A stretch of 37,078 nt of DNA from an uncultured Erysipelotrichaceae bacterium (lineage in GTDB: Bacteria; Bacillota_I; Bacilli_A; Erysipelotrichales; Erysipelotrichaceae): the NCBI GenBank assembly GCA_902793635.1, contig CADBEA010000045.1, positions 1 to 37,078 on the forward strand. The letters are read 5' to 3'. The notes under the pieces were generated by a model, which made no database searches, was not told the DNA's origin, and saw only the letters and a program-made list of their open reading frames with translations. The translations under genes were made by a program, and so were the position numbers. Shown here one piece after another: positions 25,918 through 33,020 of this stretch (its first letter is position 1; each line of letters opens with the position of its first letter).

Positions 25918-25995
25918 CTTTTTTTCCTCTTTCTTTCTGTTTATGTTCCAAACCGAGATCAGCGTTAGAGGATGCGCATGTCCCAGATTGGAAGC
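25918..25995 (-). promoter_or_regulatory. rpsO leader, candidate S15 autoregulatory RNA
   Basis: The transcribed leader can close with TTCCAA (25988-25993) pairing with TTGGAA (25946-25951), enclosing a GGGA/TCCT hairpin around ATGCGCAT and an unpaired region. Bacterial rpsO leaders often bind S15 in such junctions; no specific family was matched. Confidence 0.45.
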
Positions 25996-26001
25996 CCTAT
26001 T

Positions 26002-26030
26002 AGTTTAGCATTCTTTTAGGATCTGTACAA
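26002..26030 (-). promoter_or_regulatory. rpsO promoter
   Basis: TTGTAC (26025-26030) and TAAACT (26002-26007) on the minus strand, 17-bp spacer, with the leader beginning near 25995. Confidence 0.75.
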
Positions 26031-26044
26031 ACATAATTTGCATT

Positions 26045-26524
26045 TCATTTCAGAAGTATGACAAACAATGCCACAATGGCCGCTCCCGCGATCCAGATCA
26101 GTGTCAGGATGCCCCGTTTCTTCAGGACCTGCGGCCAGGTCTGCACGAACGGAATTTCCTCGGTTCCGGGAATCAACCAGAACCTGCTGTGTCCGACCCA
26201 GAGTCTGTCGATCACGATCCCGTCATACCAGTTCATGACTTCAAGGAAAAGGAGTGCCTGACAATATGCTGTAGAAAAGTTTTGCACGCCGTTCCAGTAA
26301 CGGATGATCAGGATCAGGGCTGCTGTCATGACCGCGAAAAACGCCGTCATAAAACGCTTCCGCTTTGCCGCAACCGTTTCCCGGTCTGTCAGTCCAAGTT
26401 CATATACCTTTTCCTGAACGGGCTTCGGATAAAAATACAGACCGTTCAGCGCATTGTTTCCTACACCAATTTTTACCATCAGGGTGAACAGTGCACAATA
26501 TAAAATCAACTGAATGACAATCAT
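26045..26524 (-). CDS. small membrane protein of the metal-linked operon
   Basis: A 159-aa polytopic membrane protein with about four hydrophobic segments: IVIQLILYCALFTLMV, AFFAVMTAALILIIRYW, a mid segment CQALLFLEVMNWYDG, and a C-terminal GILTLIWIAGAAIVALFVIL. Between them are a soluble YFYPKPVQEKVYELGL stretch and a Trp/Phe-rich loop (DRLWVGHSRFWLIPG). I recognise no family. An upstream GTG is in frame, but GGAGGTGG lies 5-6 bases before the ATG at 26524, so I use that. It is the last gene of the six-gene operon. A transporter accessory or a membrane enzyme working with the methyltransferases is possible, but unproven. Confidence 0.75.
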   Translation of the reverse strand: MIVIQLILYCALFTLMVKIGVGNNALNGLYFYPKPVQEKVYELGLTDRETVAAKRKRFMTAFFAVMTAALILIIRYWNGVQNFSTAYCQALLFLEVMNWYDGIVIDRLWVGHSRFWLIPGTEEIPFVQTWPQVLKKRGILTLIWIAGAAIVALFVILLK

Positions 26525-26554
26525 GATCCACCTCCGATATCCAGGCACCAGGGC

Positions 26555-27340
26555 TCAATTGCAGTCCTTTCCTGATGCGTGTGCTTTTTCCACTTCCCTG
26601 ATGAACTGTCCGGTGTTTTCACCGATCAGGCCGCCGTGCCCCATATCTTCAAAGATTTTACAGGTAAACGGATAGCCCTTCTGTTTCAGATCTTCGAGGC
26701 CGGCTGACAGTTTCCTGTCCACGGTTCCTTTGACACCGTACCAGATATGCATATCGGTATTTTGAAAAACACTGTAATCCGTCTTCTTACCGATCAGACA
26801 TTTATCCTGGTTCTTCCAGCTTTTCCAGCTGGCTTTGGTATAGAGGATCCGGTCGGCCTCCGCCAGGCTGCGTCCCGTGATCTTTGCCAGAAACCTTTTG
26901 CGCAGTTTTCCGGCTCTGCCCATAATGACGAAGAATGTCCCGGTAAAGAAGAACAGATAGATTTCTTTCAGAACATCGTTTTTGATATCGGGGTAGTCTT
27001 TCAGTGACATGCCGTCGGCGATGGTCGTTGTGATCGCAAGCCGGTTGTCTTCCAGTACCTGCATCAGCGTGCGGCATCCATATGAGAGGCCATAAAGAAT
27101 GTCCACCTTGCCGTCATAGTTATCAATGATGTAATCCTCCAGGCTGCGGGCTTCATACGCCACCGACCTGAATTCCGTCTCCGGTTCGGATGGATTGAAG
27201 CCATCATAAGCAGTCAGAATGACATGATACTGTTCGGCGATCTTCTTCGCCGTGGGCAGGATACCGAGATAACTCGTTCCGCCGCCATGCAGAAGGACCA
27301 TCAGTTCTTTATTCTCTTTGCCGAATTCAAAGTATTTCAT
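26555..27340 (-). CDS. alpha/beta-fold hydrolase
   Basis: A 261-aa alpha/beta hydrolase. Oxyanion-type motif LLHGGGTSYLG (15-25), nucleophile elbow GLSYG (GxSxG, about 84-88) with the catalytic Ser, and a late His in EDMGHGGLIGE; an acid lies in between. The fold suggests an esterase, thioesterase or lactonase. There is no signal peptide, so it is cytoplasmic. It overlaps the start of the preceding methyltransferase stop by 14 bases, so translation is coupled. Next to two methyltransferases and a metal transporter, a plausible job is hydrolysing a methyl-ester or acyl-ester intermediate. The substrate is unknown. Confidence 0.85.
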   Translation of the reverse strand: MKYFEFGKENKELMVLLHGGGTSYLGILPTAKKIAEQYHVILTAYDGFNPSEPETEFRSVAYEARSLEDYIIDNYDGKVDILYGLSYGCRTLMQVLEDNRLAITTTIADGMSLKDYPDIKNDVLKEIYLFFFTGTFFVIMGRAGKLRKRFLAKITGRSLAEADRILYTKASWKSWKNQDKCLIGKKTDYSVFQNTDMHIWYGVKGTVDRKLSAGLEDLKQKGYPFTCKIFEDMGHGGLIGENTGQFIREVEKAHASGKDCN

Positions 27341-28028
27341 TTCCTGATCCCTTCACGCATCGAAAACAGCCGATTCCTTCCACCGCTGTGACATGCACGT
27401 CTTCATACATTTCACAAAGGCGTTTTCTGAGACTGTCTTCCGTTTCAAACGGCGGCGTGAAAAAGCCTTTCGGCACATACAGATGCCGGATGAACCAGTC
27501 AGTTCTCTTACAGCCGTTTTCAATATAGAAACAGCCGCAGAAGATGCCACCCTTCTTCAGTACCCGAAACGTTTCCCGATAAGCGGCTTCCTTATCAGGA
27601 AAGGCATGAAACCCATTAAGGGAAAGCACGATATCAAAGCTTTCATCAGGAAACGGCAAAGCCCCGACGTCACCCCGTACGAACCTGATATTCCTTAGAC
27701 CGAGATGTTCCGCCTTCTGTCTCGCCGCCGCCATCATTTCCGCGGAGTAATCCAGACATGTGATATCAGCTTCCGGCAGTTCCCGGTAAACCGGCATTGT
27801 AAGCACACCGGTTCCGACCGGCACTTCGAGCAGTTTTCCTTTAAAACCTTCCGGAAGGCCGGCAAGAGCTTCCATGATATACCGCAGGTTCTTTTCCCGG
27901 TCCATATTCCATACCAGCCGGCAGATCGCCTTTCCGGCCGGTGTCGAGTACGTCATCATGCCGTCATAAAAACTGCTGGCGCCGCCAGTCATCTGATAGG
28001 CATTTTGGATCAGATCTTTTCTTGACAT
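27327..28028 (-). CDS. class I SAM-dependent methyltransferase, UbiE/Methyltransf_11 type
   Basis: A 233-aa SAM methyltransferase: motif I LLEVPVGTGVLTMP (a variant of the usual ExGxGxG), the acidic LDYSAEMM after beta 2, RGDVGALPFPDESFDIV (motif II region), and LKKGGIFCGCFY (motif III). Several Cys lie toward the C terminus (FCGCFYIENGCKR, GCFRC). No membrane helix. It sits 3 bases after the LCM-type methyltransferase gene and overlaps the hydrolase gene, so it is certainly co-transcribed. It could methylate a small molecule, quinone or thiol metabolite. The acceptor cannot be inferred from sequence. Confidence 0.87.
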   Translation of the reverse strand: MSRKDLIQNAYQMTGGASSFYDGMMTYSTPAGKAICRLVWNMDREKNLRYIMEALAGLPEGFKGKLLEVPVGTGVLTMPVYRELPEADITCLDYSAEMMAAARQKAEHLGLRNIRFVRGDVGALPFPDESFDIVLSLNGFHAFPDKEAAYRETFRVLKKGGIFCGCFYIENGCKRTDWFIRHLYVPKGFFTPPFETEDSLRKRLCEMYEDVHVTAVEGIGCFRCVKGSGNEIL

Positions 28029-28031
28029 CTT

Positions 28032-28865
28032 TTATCCTCCGAATTCGATCCTGACGATTTTCATTCTGATTGGATAATCACAGAAGCGGATCAGCAGTCT
28101 GTGAAAGATATTGACTTCGCTGTAAATATCACGATAGCCGCGCATGTAGCTTCTGGCTGTCACTGAATGAAATCTGTCACTCCATCCAATCAGTTCATGT
28201 TCATCCTTTAATGAAAAAAAAGTATCGAGCGAATCTATACCTGCTTCCTTCAGCCAGGTGCCGCGCAACATCTTCGTGCCAAGCGGTCCGCAGGTATCGA
28301 AGACCAGCACCGCACCGCCAAACCGCTCCGCCATCCTGACAAACAGTTTTCTGATCTGGTCTGTCCGGAAATAATAGAACACACCGGACGCGAAGAATAC
28401 CGCGCCATTTGAAGCGTCCACCGCATCCATCCAGGCTTCATCATTCAGATCGAACGCCAGATTCACTTCCCTCTCACCTGCCGGAATCAGCTCATTGCGG
28501 ATCGCGATGACATCCGGCAGATCGATATTGTAACCATGACACAGACCGTTGTCGCATTTCCGGAAAGTATCATCAAGACCGCAGCCGAGATTGACGACTG
28601 CCGCCTGCGGGTGGCTTTTCAGATAGTATTTTACTTCCCACTGCAGATCATACTGCCGCTGGGCCACTTCCAGAGCGCCGAACAGACCGACCGGTGATTC
28701 CATCTTTTTTTGTTTGTCCGCGAAGTCATAGTCCAGCATGGTACAGATCCGTTCCGCTTCCGGATCAGTGAACAGATACGGATAATGCCGTGAACAGATC
28801 AGTCTGGCATACAGCGGAATGACCAATGTTTCCTGGACTGTGTTTTTCTCAATATGATATTTCAT
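28032..28865 (-). CDS. LCM-family (TcmP/Ppm1-type) class I methyltransferase
   Basis: A 277-aa methyltransferase of the leucine-carboxyl-methyltransferase-like group. VNLGCGLDDTFRK (about 91-103) is the typical SAM loop, followed by NIDLPDVIAIRNELIP and a conserved FFASGVFYYF segment. Bacterial members methylate carboxyl or hydroxyl groups of small molecules (for example the polyketide enzyme TcmP). It starts 10 bases after the ZIP gene. The pairing of an LCM-type methyltransferase with a UbiE-type one and an esterase-like hydrolase suggests a small biosynthetic or detoxifying module. No polyketide or peptide synthetase is nearby. Confidence 0.85.
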   Translation of the reverse strand: MKYHIEKNTVQETLVIPLYARLICSRHYPYLFTDPEAERICTMLDYDFADKQKKMESPVGLFGALEVAQRQYDLQWEVKYYLKSHPQAAVVNLGCGLDDTFRKCDNGLCHGYNIDLPDVIAIRNELIPAGEREVNLAFDLNDEAWMDAVDASNGAVFFASGVFYYFRTDQIRKLFVRMAERFGGAVLVFDTCGPLGTKMLRGTWLKEAGIDSLDTFFSLKDEHELIGWSDRFHSVTARSYMRGYRDIYSEVNIFHRLLIRFCDYPIRMKIVRIEFGG

Positions 28866-28875
28866 CCGCTACTCC

Positions 28876-29580
28876 TTATCCCAAAGCGACATCCAGCGCC
28901 ATCATGACACTGAATCCGGCCGCAAACGAAAGAAGATACGGCATGGCTGGTACGATCAGGCCGGCAATCAGGATGGTCAAAGCCCCGGCCAGCGGTTCCA
29001 CCGCGCCGGAAAGCACGCCCAGCCAGAACGATTTCATCCGGCTGCATCCTTCGGCATACAGCGGCATGGAAATGATGGCACCTTCCGGAAAGTTCTGTAT
29101 GGCAATGCCGAGGGAAAGCGCCAGCGCCGCTCCGGCGGTAATATGACCGGCGCCGTTTAACATGCCGGCATATATGACACCGACCGCCATGCCTTCCGGA
29201 ATGTTGTGAAGGGTCACTGCGAGCATCATCATGGCCGTTCTTGTCAGACGGCTTTTCGGACCTTCCGTCTGGTTGATGCTGCGGTGCAGATGCGGAATGA
29301 CATGGTCAAGAAACAGCAGGAACAGAATGCCGCACCAGAAACCGATAAAGGCCGGCAGAAAGGCCCAGCGTTCAAGACTGCCTGCCTGTTCGATCGCCGG
29401 GACGATCAGACTCCAGATGGACGCGGCTGTCATGACGCCGGCCGCAAAACCCATCAAGGCCCGCTGAACATTGATATCAAGATCCTTCTTCATGACGAAG
29501 ACGCCTGCCGAACCGGCCGCCGTTCCGATAAACGGGATCAGCAGACCGGTGACGACCGTCCGTATCATCAGAAGAACCAC
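28876..29580 (-). CDS. ZIP-family divalent metal transporter, apparently with internal deletion
   Basis: A 234-aa membrane transporter of the ZIP/ZupT type (Zn, Fe, Mn uptake). The two metal-site helices are intact: TLHNIPEGMAVG and IQNFPEGAIIS. The C terminus, however, reads LSFAAG directly joined to FSVMMALDVALG. In the family FAAG is normally followed by a VVEELIPE-containing helix and a loop of about 25-30 residues before the terminal GFxxMMxLDVALG. The protein is also shorter than the usual 255-270. The reading frame is preserved, so this looks like an in-frame deletion. The start overlaps the HMA gene by 13 bases. Transport activity is doubtful. Confidence 0.85.
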   Translation of the reverse strand: MVLLMIRTVVTGLLIPFIGTAAGSAGVFVMKKDLDINVQRALMGFAAGVMTAASIWSLIVPAIEQAGSLERWAFLPAFIGFWCGILFLLFLDHVIPHLHRSINQTEGPKSRLTRTAMMMLAVTLHNIPEGMAVGVIYAGMLNGAGHITAGAALALSLGIAIQNFPEGAIISMPLYAEGCSRMKSFWLGVLSGAVEPLAGALTILIAGLIVPAMPYLLSFAAGFSVMMALDVALG

Positions 29581-29816
29581 CCCTTCTTCTCATACGGCTC
29601 ACTGACGACATCCGTGCAGGTATAGCCGGTTTCATTGACGGCGTTTTTCAGTAAATCCGCATTGACTTCTTCCTCATGCACAAAGGACGCTTCTTTGGCG
29701 CGGCGGGAAGCCGTGACTTTCTTCGCGGTCGGTACGGTTTTGCGGATCACGTCGCAGATATGCGATTCACACATGCCGCACATCATGCCGTCTATTTTCA
29801 GAGTTGTTCTGTACAT
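29568..29816 (-). CDS. heavy-metal-associated (HMA) domain protein
   Basis: An 82-aa HMA-type metallochaperone-like protein. It has the metal loop GMMCGMCE (MxCxxC, about residues 10-17) and a ferredoxin-like beta-alpha-beta pattern ending in ETGYTCTDV. The middle (VTASRRAKEASFVHEE) is more basic than in classic CopZ. It probably binds Cu(I) or Zn(II) through the two cysteines. First gene of the six-gene operon, with AGAGG before the ATG; its stop overlaps the ZIP start. It could hand metal to, or take it from, the ZIP protein, or act as a sensor or buffer. Which metal is not decided by sequence. Confidence 0.85.
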   Translation of the reverse strand: MYRTTLKIDGMMCGMCESHICDVIRKTVPTAKKVTASRRAKEASFVHEEEVNADLLKNAVNETGYTCTDVVSEPYEKKGWFF

Positions 29817-29837
29817 ATAAACCTCTTTTCATTTGAA

Positions 29838-29851
29838 TTAGTTTTAACTAA
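29838..29851. promoter_or_regulatory. palindromic operator 1 upstream of the metal operon
   Basis: TTAGTT-TT-AACTAA: perfect 6-bp inverted repeat with a 2-bp centre, in the 5' leader of the HMA-ZIP operon, 22 bp before the HMA start. The TTAG...CTAA layout resembles metal-dependent repressor sites (DtxR/MntR style), by analogy only. Confidence 0.5.
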
Positions 29852-29882
29852 CATATATACAAATTTTTAGCAGCCACTGAAG

Positions 29883-29896
29883 TTAGTGATTGCTAA
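29883..29896. promoter_or_regulatory. palindromic operator 2 at the predicted start site
   Basis: TTAG-TGATTG-CTAA shares the TTAG-N6-CTAA layout with operator 1, whose start lies 45 bp away. It covers the predicted transcription start, so a bound protein would repress. Confidence 0.5.
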
Positions 29897-29901
29897 TACA
29901 T

Positions 29902-29931
29902 ATATTACATTCCCTGTCCGGCGGATTTCAA
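29902..29931 (-). promoter_or_regulatory. promoter of the HMA-ZIP-methyltransferase operon
   Basis: TTGAAA (29926-29931) and TAATAT (29902-29907) on the minus strand, 18-bp spacer, start near 29895. It begins directly after the upstream gene's terminator. Confidence 0.65.
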
Positions 29932-29957
29932 GAAAAAGAGGCAGATCATTCTGCCTC
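29931..29957 (-). terminator. terminator of the IIB-ROK fusion gene
   Basis: Minus-strand perfect 8-bp stem GAGGCAGA/TCTGCCTC with the TGA stop codon in the loop, then TTTTTCTT. Confidence 0.9.
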
Positions 29958-31421
29958 GTTGTCTTCATGAGCACGGTATGTTTCCTGGGTACGGTTGAGC
30001 CGCTGCTTTGAGAGATATTCCACACACAGTATCATCCCGCCGACAAACATATATTCGATCACGTCGTCGGTCTTGATCAGTTCCGGAATGAATTCTCTCT
30101 GCATGTATTCCGCCAGCGCATCCCTCACCTGATCCAGATCATAGATCATATCACAGTAGATGACGATCAGTTCCGGGTCGAAATTAGCGATGATAGTCAG
30201 CAGGTATTTCGTGACGACTTCCAGCGATCCTTCCGGCGTCCTGACCAGTTCCGAAGGATCCCTGCTGTATCTGATGATCTTGTGCACATACTGCATCTCA
30301 CCGGCCAGATTGTTGCGGCCGGTAAACAGAGCGCCGTTGACCACATTGCCGACACCGGCTGTGCGGGCCGCCCGGGGATGGAAATAGAAGCTCAGGTTAC
30401 GGGTGTTTTTCTGCAGTCCGTAATAACCGAGAGCCATCGAATTGGCATCGTTGACGAAGATGAAAGGAATCTGATATTTGCCGACGAAACGGCTTTCCAC
30501 ATCGACATCATAGATGCCGGCTGAGCGGAATGTCATATGTCCCTTCCAGAACACGCCCGGTGAATTGATGCAGACCATGCGGATCCCCGGGAAACGGGCC
30601 ATTTCAAAGTCCAGCATATCTTCCAGGTCACGGATCTCAAAACGCTGTTTGATGACTTCATCTTCATGGGTGACCAGACCGGTATCATAGATACGGTAAA
30701 TGAAGCGGATCGATTCATATTCGACAATCACTGATATGATCAGCATCCGCGGTGTATTGCGAAATTCCATGCGTTCGGCCGGAACCATCTTCGCCTTTTT
30801 TTCCAGATCGTTTTCGAGAATGCTGCGGTTGACGAAATCGAGCAGTTCGCTGACGTTGTATGCTGCGAAGATCGAAGCCGGGATCTTGAGCACCAGCTTG
30901 TCCTTCAGGACTTCACGGATCTTATCGTAGTCATAGGCGATCTGCGGTGCCAGCAGGATCATATCGCAGTCATAGCCTTCCACAAAAAGATTGTTGTAGC
31001 TTACCGCTTCAAACGTCATATTCAGTTTCAGCAGTTTGGCCGCGTTGTTCAGCTTTTCCTTGAAAAACGATGTCGTGATGGCACTGGAGCAACATAAGAG
31101 AATACGTCTTGTGGAAGTGACCTTCTGCTTGAGAACAGCCGATACCATTTCCTGGAACAGTTCCTGGGCATGTTCAAGATCCTTCAGTTCGAAGTGCAGA
31201 TAAAAAACCGCCTCACTGGTATGCTTGTTGACGACGCTCATTTCGACGACGACGAAGTTTTCCAGCAGGTAAAAAGACGTGGTTCCGCGGGCATATTCCG
31301 TATCAACGATAATATGGTCGCCCTTCTCATGGGAAAACGAAATGATATACTCGCTGCTCTCCTGTCTGGCAGCCCAGTTTTTAAAATCCTGCAGCAGTCT
31401 TTCCGTGTTCTCTTCGTACAT
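29946..31421 (-). CDS. PTS IIB-like / ROK-domain fusion protein
   Basis: A 491-aa protein with an unusual fusion. Residues 1-100 are an unrecognised alpha/beta region. Residues 104-210 match lactose/cellobiose-type PTS IIB: ILLCCSSAITTSFFKEKL carries the phospho-Cys loop (C111 in CSSAITTS), and ILLAPQIAYDYDKI is the family's second motif. Residues about 225-480 are ROK-like, with FVNDANSMALGYYGL and NGALFTGRNNLAGEMQYV. The ROK zinc motif (CxCGxxGCxE) that normally follows is absent, and no DNA-binding helix-turn-helix is visible. It may sense PTS phosphorylation state and control or bind a sugar-related partner. It is monocistronic, with its own terminator. Confidence 0.82.
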   Translation of the reverse strand: MYEENTERLLQDFKNWAARQESSEYIISFSHEKGDHIIVDTEYARGTTSFYLLENFVVVEMSVVNKHTSEAVFYLHFELKDLEHAQELFQEMVSAVLKQKVTSTRRILLCCSSAITTSFFKEKLNNAAKLLKLNMTFEAVSYNNLFVEGYDCDMILLAPQIAYDYDKIREVLKDKLVLKIPASIFAAYNVSELLDFVNRSILENDLEKKAKMVPAERMEFRNTPRMLIISVIVEYESIRFIYRIYDTGLVTHEDEVIKQRFEIRDLEDMLDFEMARFPGIRMVCINSPGVFWKGHMTFRSAGIYDVDVESRFVGKYQIPFIFVNDANSMALGYYGLQKNTRNLSFYFHPRAARTAGVGNVVNGALFTGRNNLAGEMQYVHKIIRYSRDPSELVRTPEGSLEVVTKYLLTIIANFDPELIVIYCDMIYDLDQVRDALAEYMQREFIPELIKTDDVIEYMFVGGMILCVEYLSKQRLNRTQETYRAHEDNEAE

Positions 31422-31440
31422 GACCAGTACCTCTGTTAAT

Positions 31441-31446
31441 ATTCTA
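31441..31446 (-). promoter_or_regulatory. possible -10 of the IIB-ROK gene
   Basis: TAGAAT on the minus strand 20 bases upstream of the ATG. I see no convincing -35 at the proper distance. Confidence 0.35.
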
Positions 31447-31480
31447 CTACATGTATCAGTCTTTATTCATGAAACCCGAC

Positions 31481-31507
31481 AAAAAAACACATGGCAAAAC
31501 CATGTGT
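31481..31507 (-). terminator. terminator after the small membrane protein gene
   Basis: Minus-strand stem ACACATGG/CCATGTGT, loop TTTTG, then seven T. The stem begins at the gene's stop codon. Confidence 0.9.
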
Positions 31508-31866
31508 CAGCCCATTCTCTGCATGGCGATGACGATCTGAACAACCAGCCAGATGGCACCAAGAACAATGCCGACCCAGGCTGCGTAGTAATCCTTGTCG
31601 CGGCGGCTGCCGTTCATTTTCAGTCCGGCGATGCCGAAACCGATCGCCATCAGTGAGAAGATTCCCCAGAAGCCGAGAAAGATGGAAAAGATGGAAGATA
31701 CCAGCGCATACCAGCAGAAAATCGTGCTGAGCGTGCTGCGTCTTGCGGTTCTGCTTTTTTCCATTTCTTCTTCATGTTTGCGGATTGCTTCCTCACGTCT
31801 CTGTTCTTCTTCTATGGAACGCTGCGAACGCGGTTTTGTTTTAGATTTCTTTAACTTATCTGCCAT
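31507..31866 (-). CDS. small membrane protein with charged N-terminal coiled coil
   Basis: A 119-aa protein. A very basic/acidic N terminus of about 50 residues (KLKKSKTKPRSQRS, then EEEQRREEAIRKHEEEMEK, a likely helix) is followed by about three hydrophobic segments in the C-terminal half (TIFCWYALVSSIFSIFLGFW, FSLMAIGFGIAGL, AAWVGIVLGAIWLVVQIVI). The pattern is like DUF4190-type small membrane proteins, but I do not claim a family. An upstream TTG is in frame; GAGGA 5-6 bases before the ATG at 31866 decides the start. It has its own promoter and terminator. Function unknown. Confidence 0.75.
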   Translation of the reverse strand: MADKLKKSKTKPRSQRSIEEEQRREEAIRKHEEEMEKSRTARRSTLSTIFCWYALVSSIFSIFLGFWGIFSLMAIGFGIAGLKMNGSRRDKDYYAAWVGIVLGAIWLVVQIVIAMQRMG

Positions 31867-31885
31867 AAATTCCTCACGATTCAAA

Positions 31886-31914
31886 ATTCTAGCAAATCAT
31901 CTGCCAATATTCAA
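31886..31914 (-). promoter_or_regulatory. promoter of the small membrane protein gene
   Basis: TTGAAT (31909-31914) and TAGAAT (31886-31891) on the minus strand, 17-bp spacer. The -35 overlaps the hemW stop codon. Confidence 0.7.
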
Positions 31915-33020
31915 ACCGGCAAAAGATCGCTCAATACACTGTTCAGCAGATGATAATACGCATCCGCACATTTCAGGTATCCGTCTTTGATCAGCAGTTT
32001 GCCTTCGCCAAGCAGTTTCTCTGCCGTCCCGCTGAACGCCTCTTCGAAAGTCATGCCGAAGCGCTCCTGAAAAACTGACAGGGAAATGCCGTCTTTCAGC
32101 CGAAGTCCCATCATGACCGTTTCGAACATTTCGTCCTCCTGAGGCAGCGGAATCAGATCACGCCGGAGCGGATCCTGCAGGTACTCACTTAAGCCTGCCG
32201 GTTTGTCATAGCGGCAGTGATCTTCCATACCGGAAGCGCCGGCCGAAAGACCGTAGAAGTCCTCGTAATGCCAATAGACCAGGTTATGCCGGGATTCATA
32301 GCCCGGCAGTGCGAAATTGGAGATCTCATACTGCCGGTAGCCGGCTTCCGGCAGAACCCGGCAGATTTCTTCATACATGTCCGCTTCCGTTTCCTCATCC
32401 AGCGGTGTGACGCCCTTACGGCCGAACACGGTGTTCTCCTCCACCGTCAGGGAATACAGGGAAAGATGCTTCGGCTGTAAAGAAAGCGCGAAGCGGATCG
32501 ATTCCCGCAGCGATTCCATTGTCTGATCCGGCAGCGAATACATCAGATCCAGTGAGATGTTGTCAATGCCGTGTTCTTTTAACAGGCGCACTGTTTCCGT
32601 GACATCGGCGGTGGTATGATGACGGCCGATCTTTTGCAAAAGTTCTCCATCAGCTGTCTGCAGGCCGATGCTGGCCCGGTTGATGCCGTGGGCAGTCAGA
32701 ATGGCTGCTTTCTGTTCATCCAGCGTTTCCGGATTGATCTCAATCGTATATTCCAAAACGTTTTTCGTATAAGGATCCAGCAGGCTCAGAAGACTGTCCA
32801 GCTGACGGCCGGAAAGCGCGGTTGGTGTACCACCGCCGATATAGACCGTTTTCAGATCTGTATTGAGACGGTAATGACTGATTTCCCTCCGCAATGCCAA
32901 AAGCCATTCATCCGCTTCTTTTTCCTGGTAGAAGCGATGGCAGAAGTCGCAGTAAAAACAGATACTGCGGCAGAACGGCACATGAATATACAAAGCCCGC
33001 GGCTTTTTATTTTGGTTCAT
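31911..33020 (-). CDS. hemW: radical SAM heme chaperone HemW
   Basis: A 369-aa radical SAM protein. The [4Fe-4S] motif CRSICFYC (CX3CX2C) follows YIHVPF at the N terminus; [27 protein letters not shown] and [15 protein letters not shown] are typical of the HemN/HemW group. Assigned to HemW (heme chaperone) rather than the oxygen-independent coproporphyrinogen oxidase HemN because of the short form, the HVPFC-type motif and linkage to lepA, as in Bacillus (lepA-hemW). It overlaps the end of lepA by 14 bases, so translation is coupled. No heme synthesis genes are present in the window. Confidence 0.92.
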   Translation of the reverse strand: MNQNKKPRALYIHVPFCRSICFYCDFCHRFYQEKEADEWLLALRREISHYRLNTDLKTVYIGGGTPTALSGRQLDSLLSLLDPYTKNVLEYTIEINPETLDEQKAAILTAHGINRASIGLQTADGELLQKIGRHHTTADVTETVRLLKEHGIDNISLDLMYSLPDQTMESLRESIRFALSLQPKHLSLYSLTVEENTVFGRKGVTPLDEETEADMYEEICRVLPEAGYRQYEISNFALPGYESRHNLVYWHYEDFYGLSAGASGMEDHCRYDKPAGLSEYLQDPLRRDLIPLPQEDEMFETVMMGLRLKDGISLSVFQERFGMTFEEAFSGTAEKLLGEGKLLIKDGYLKCADAYYHLLNSVLSDLLPV

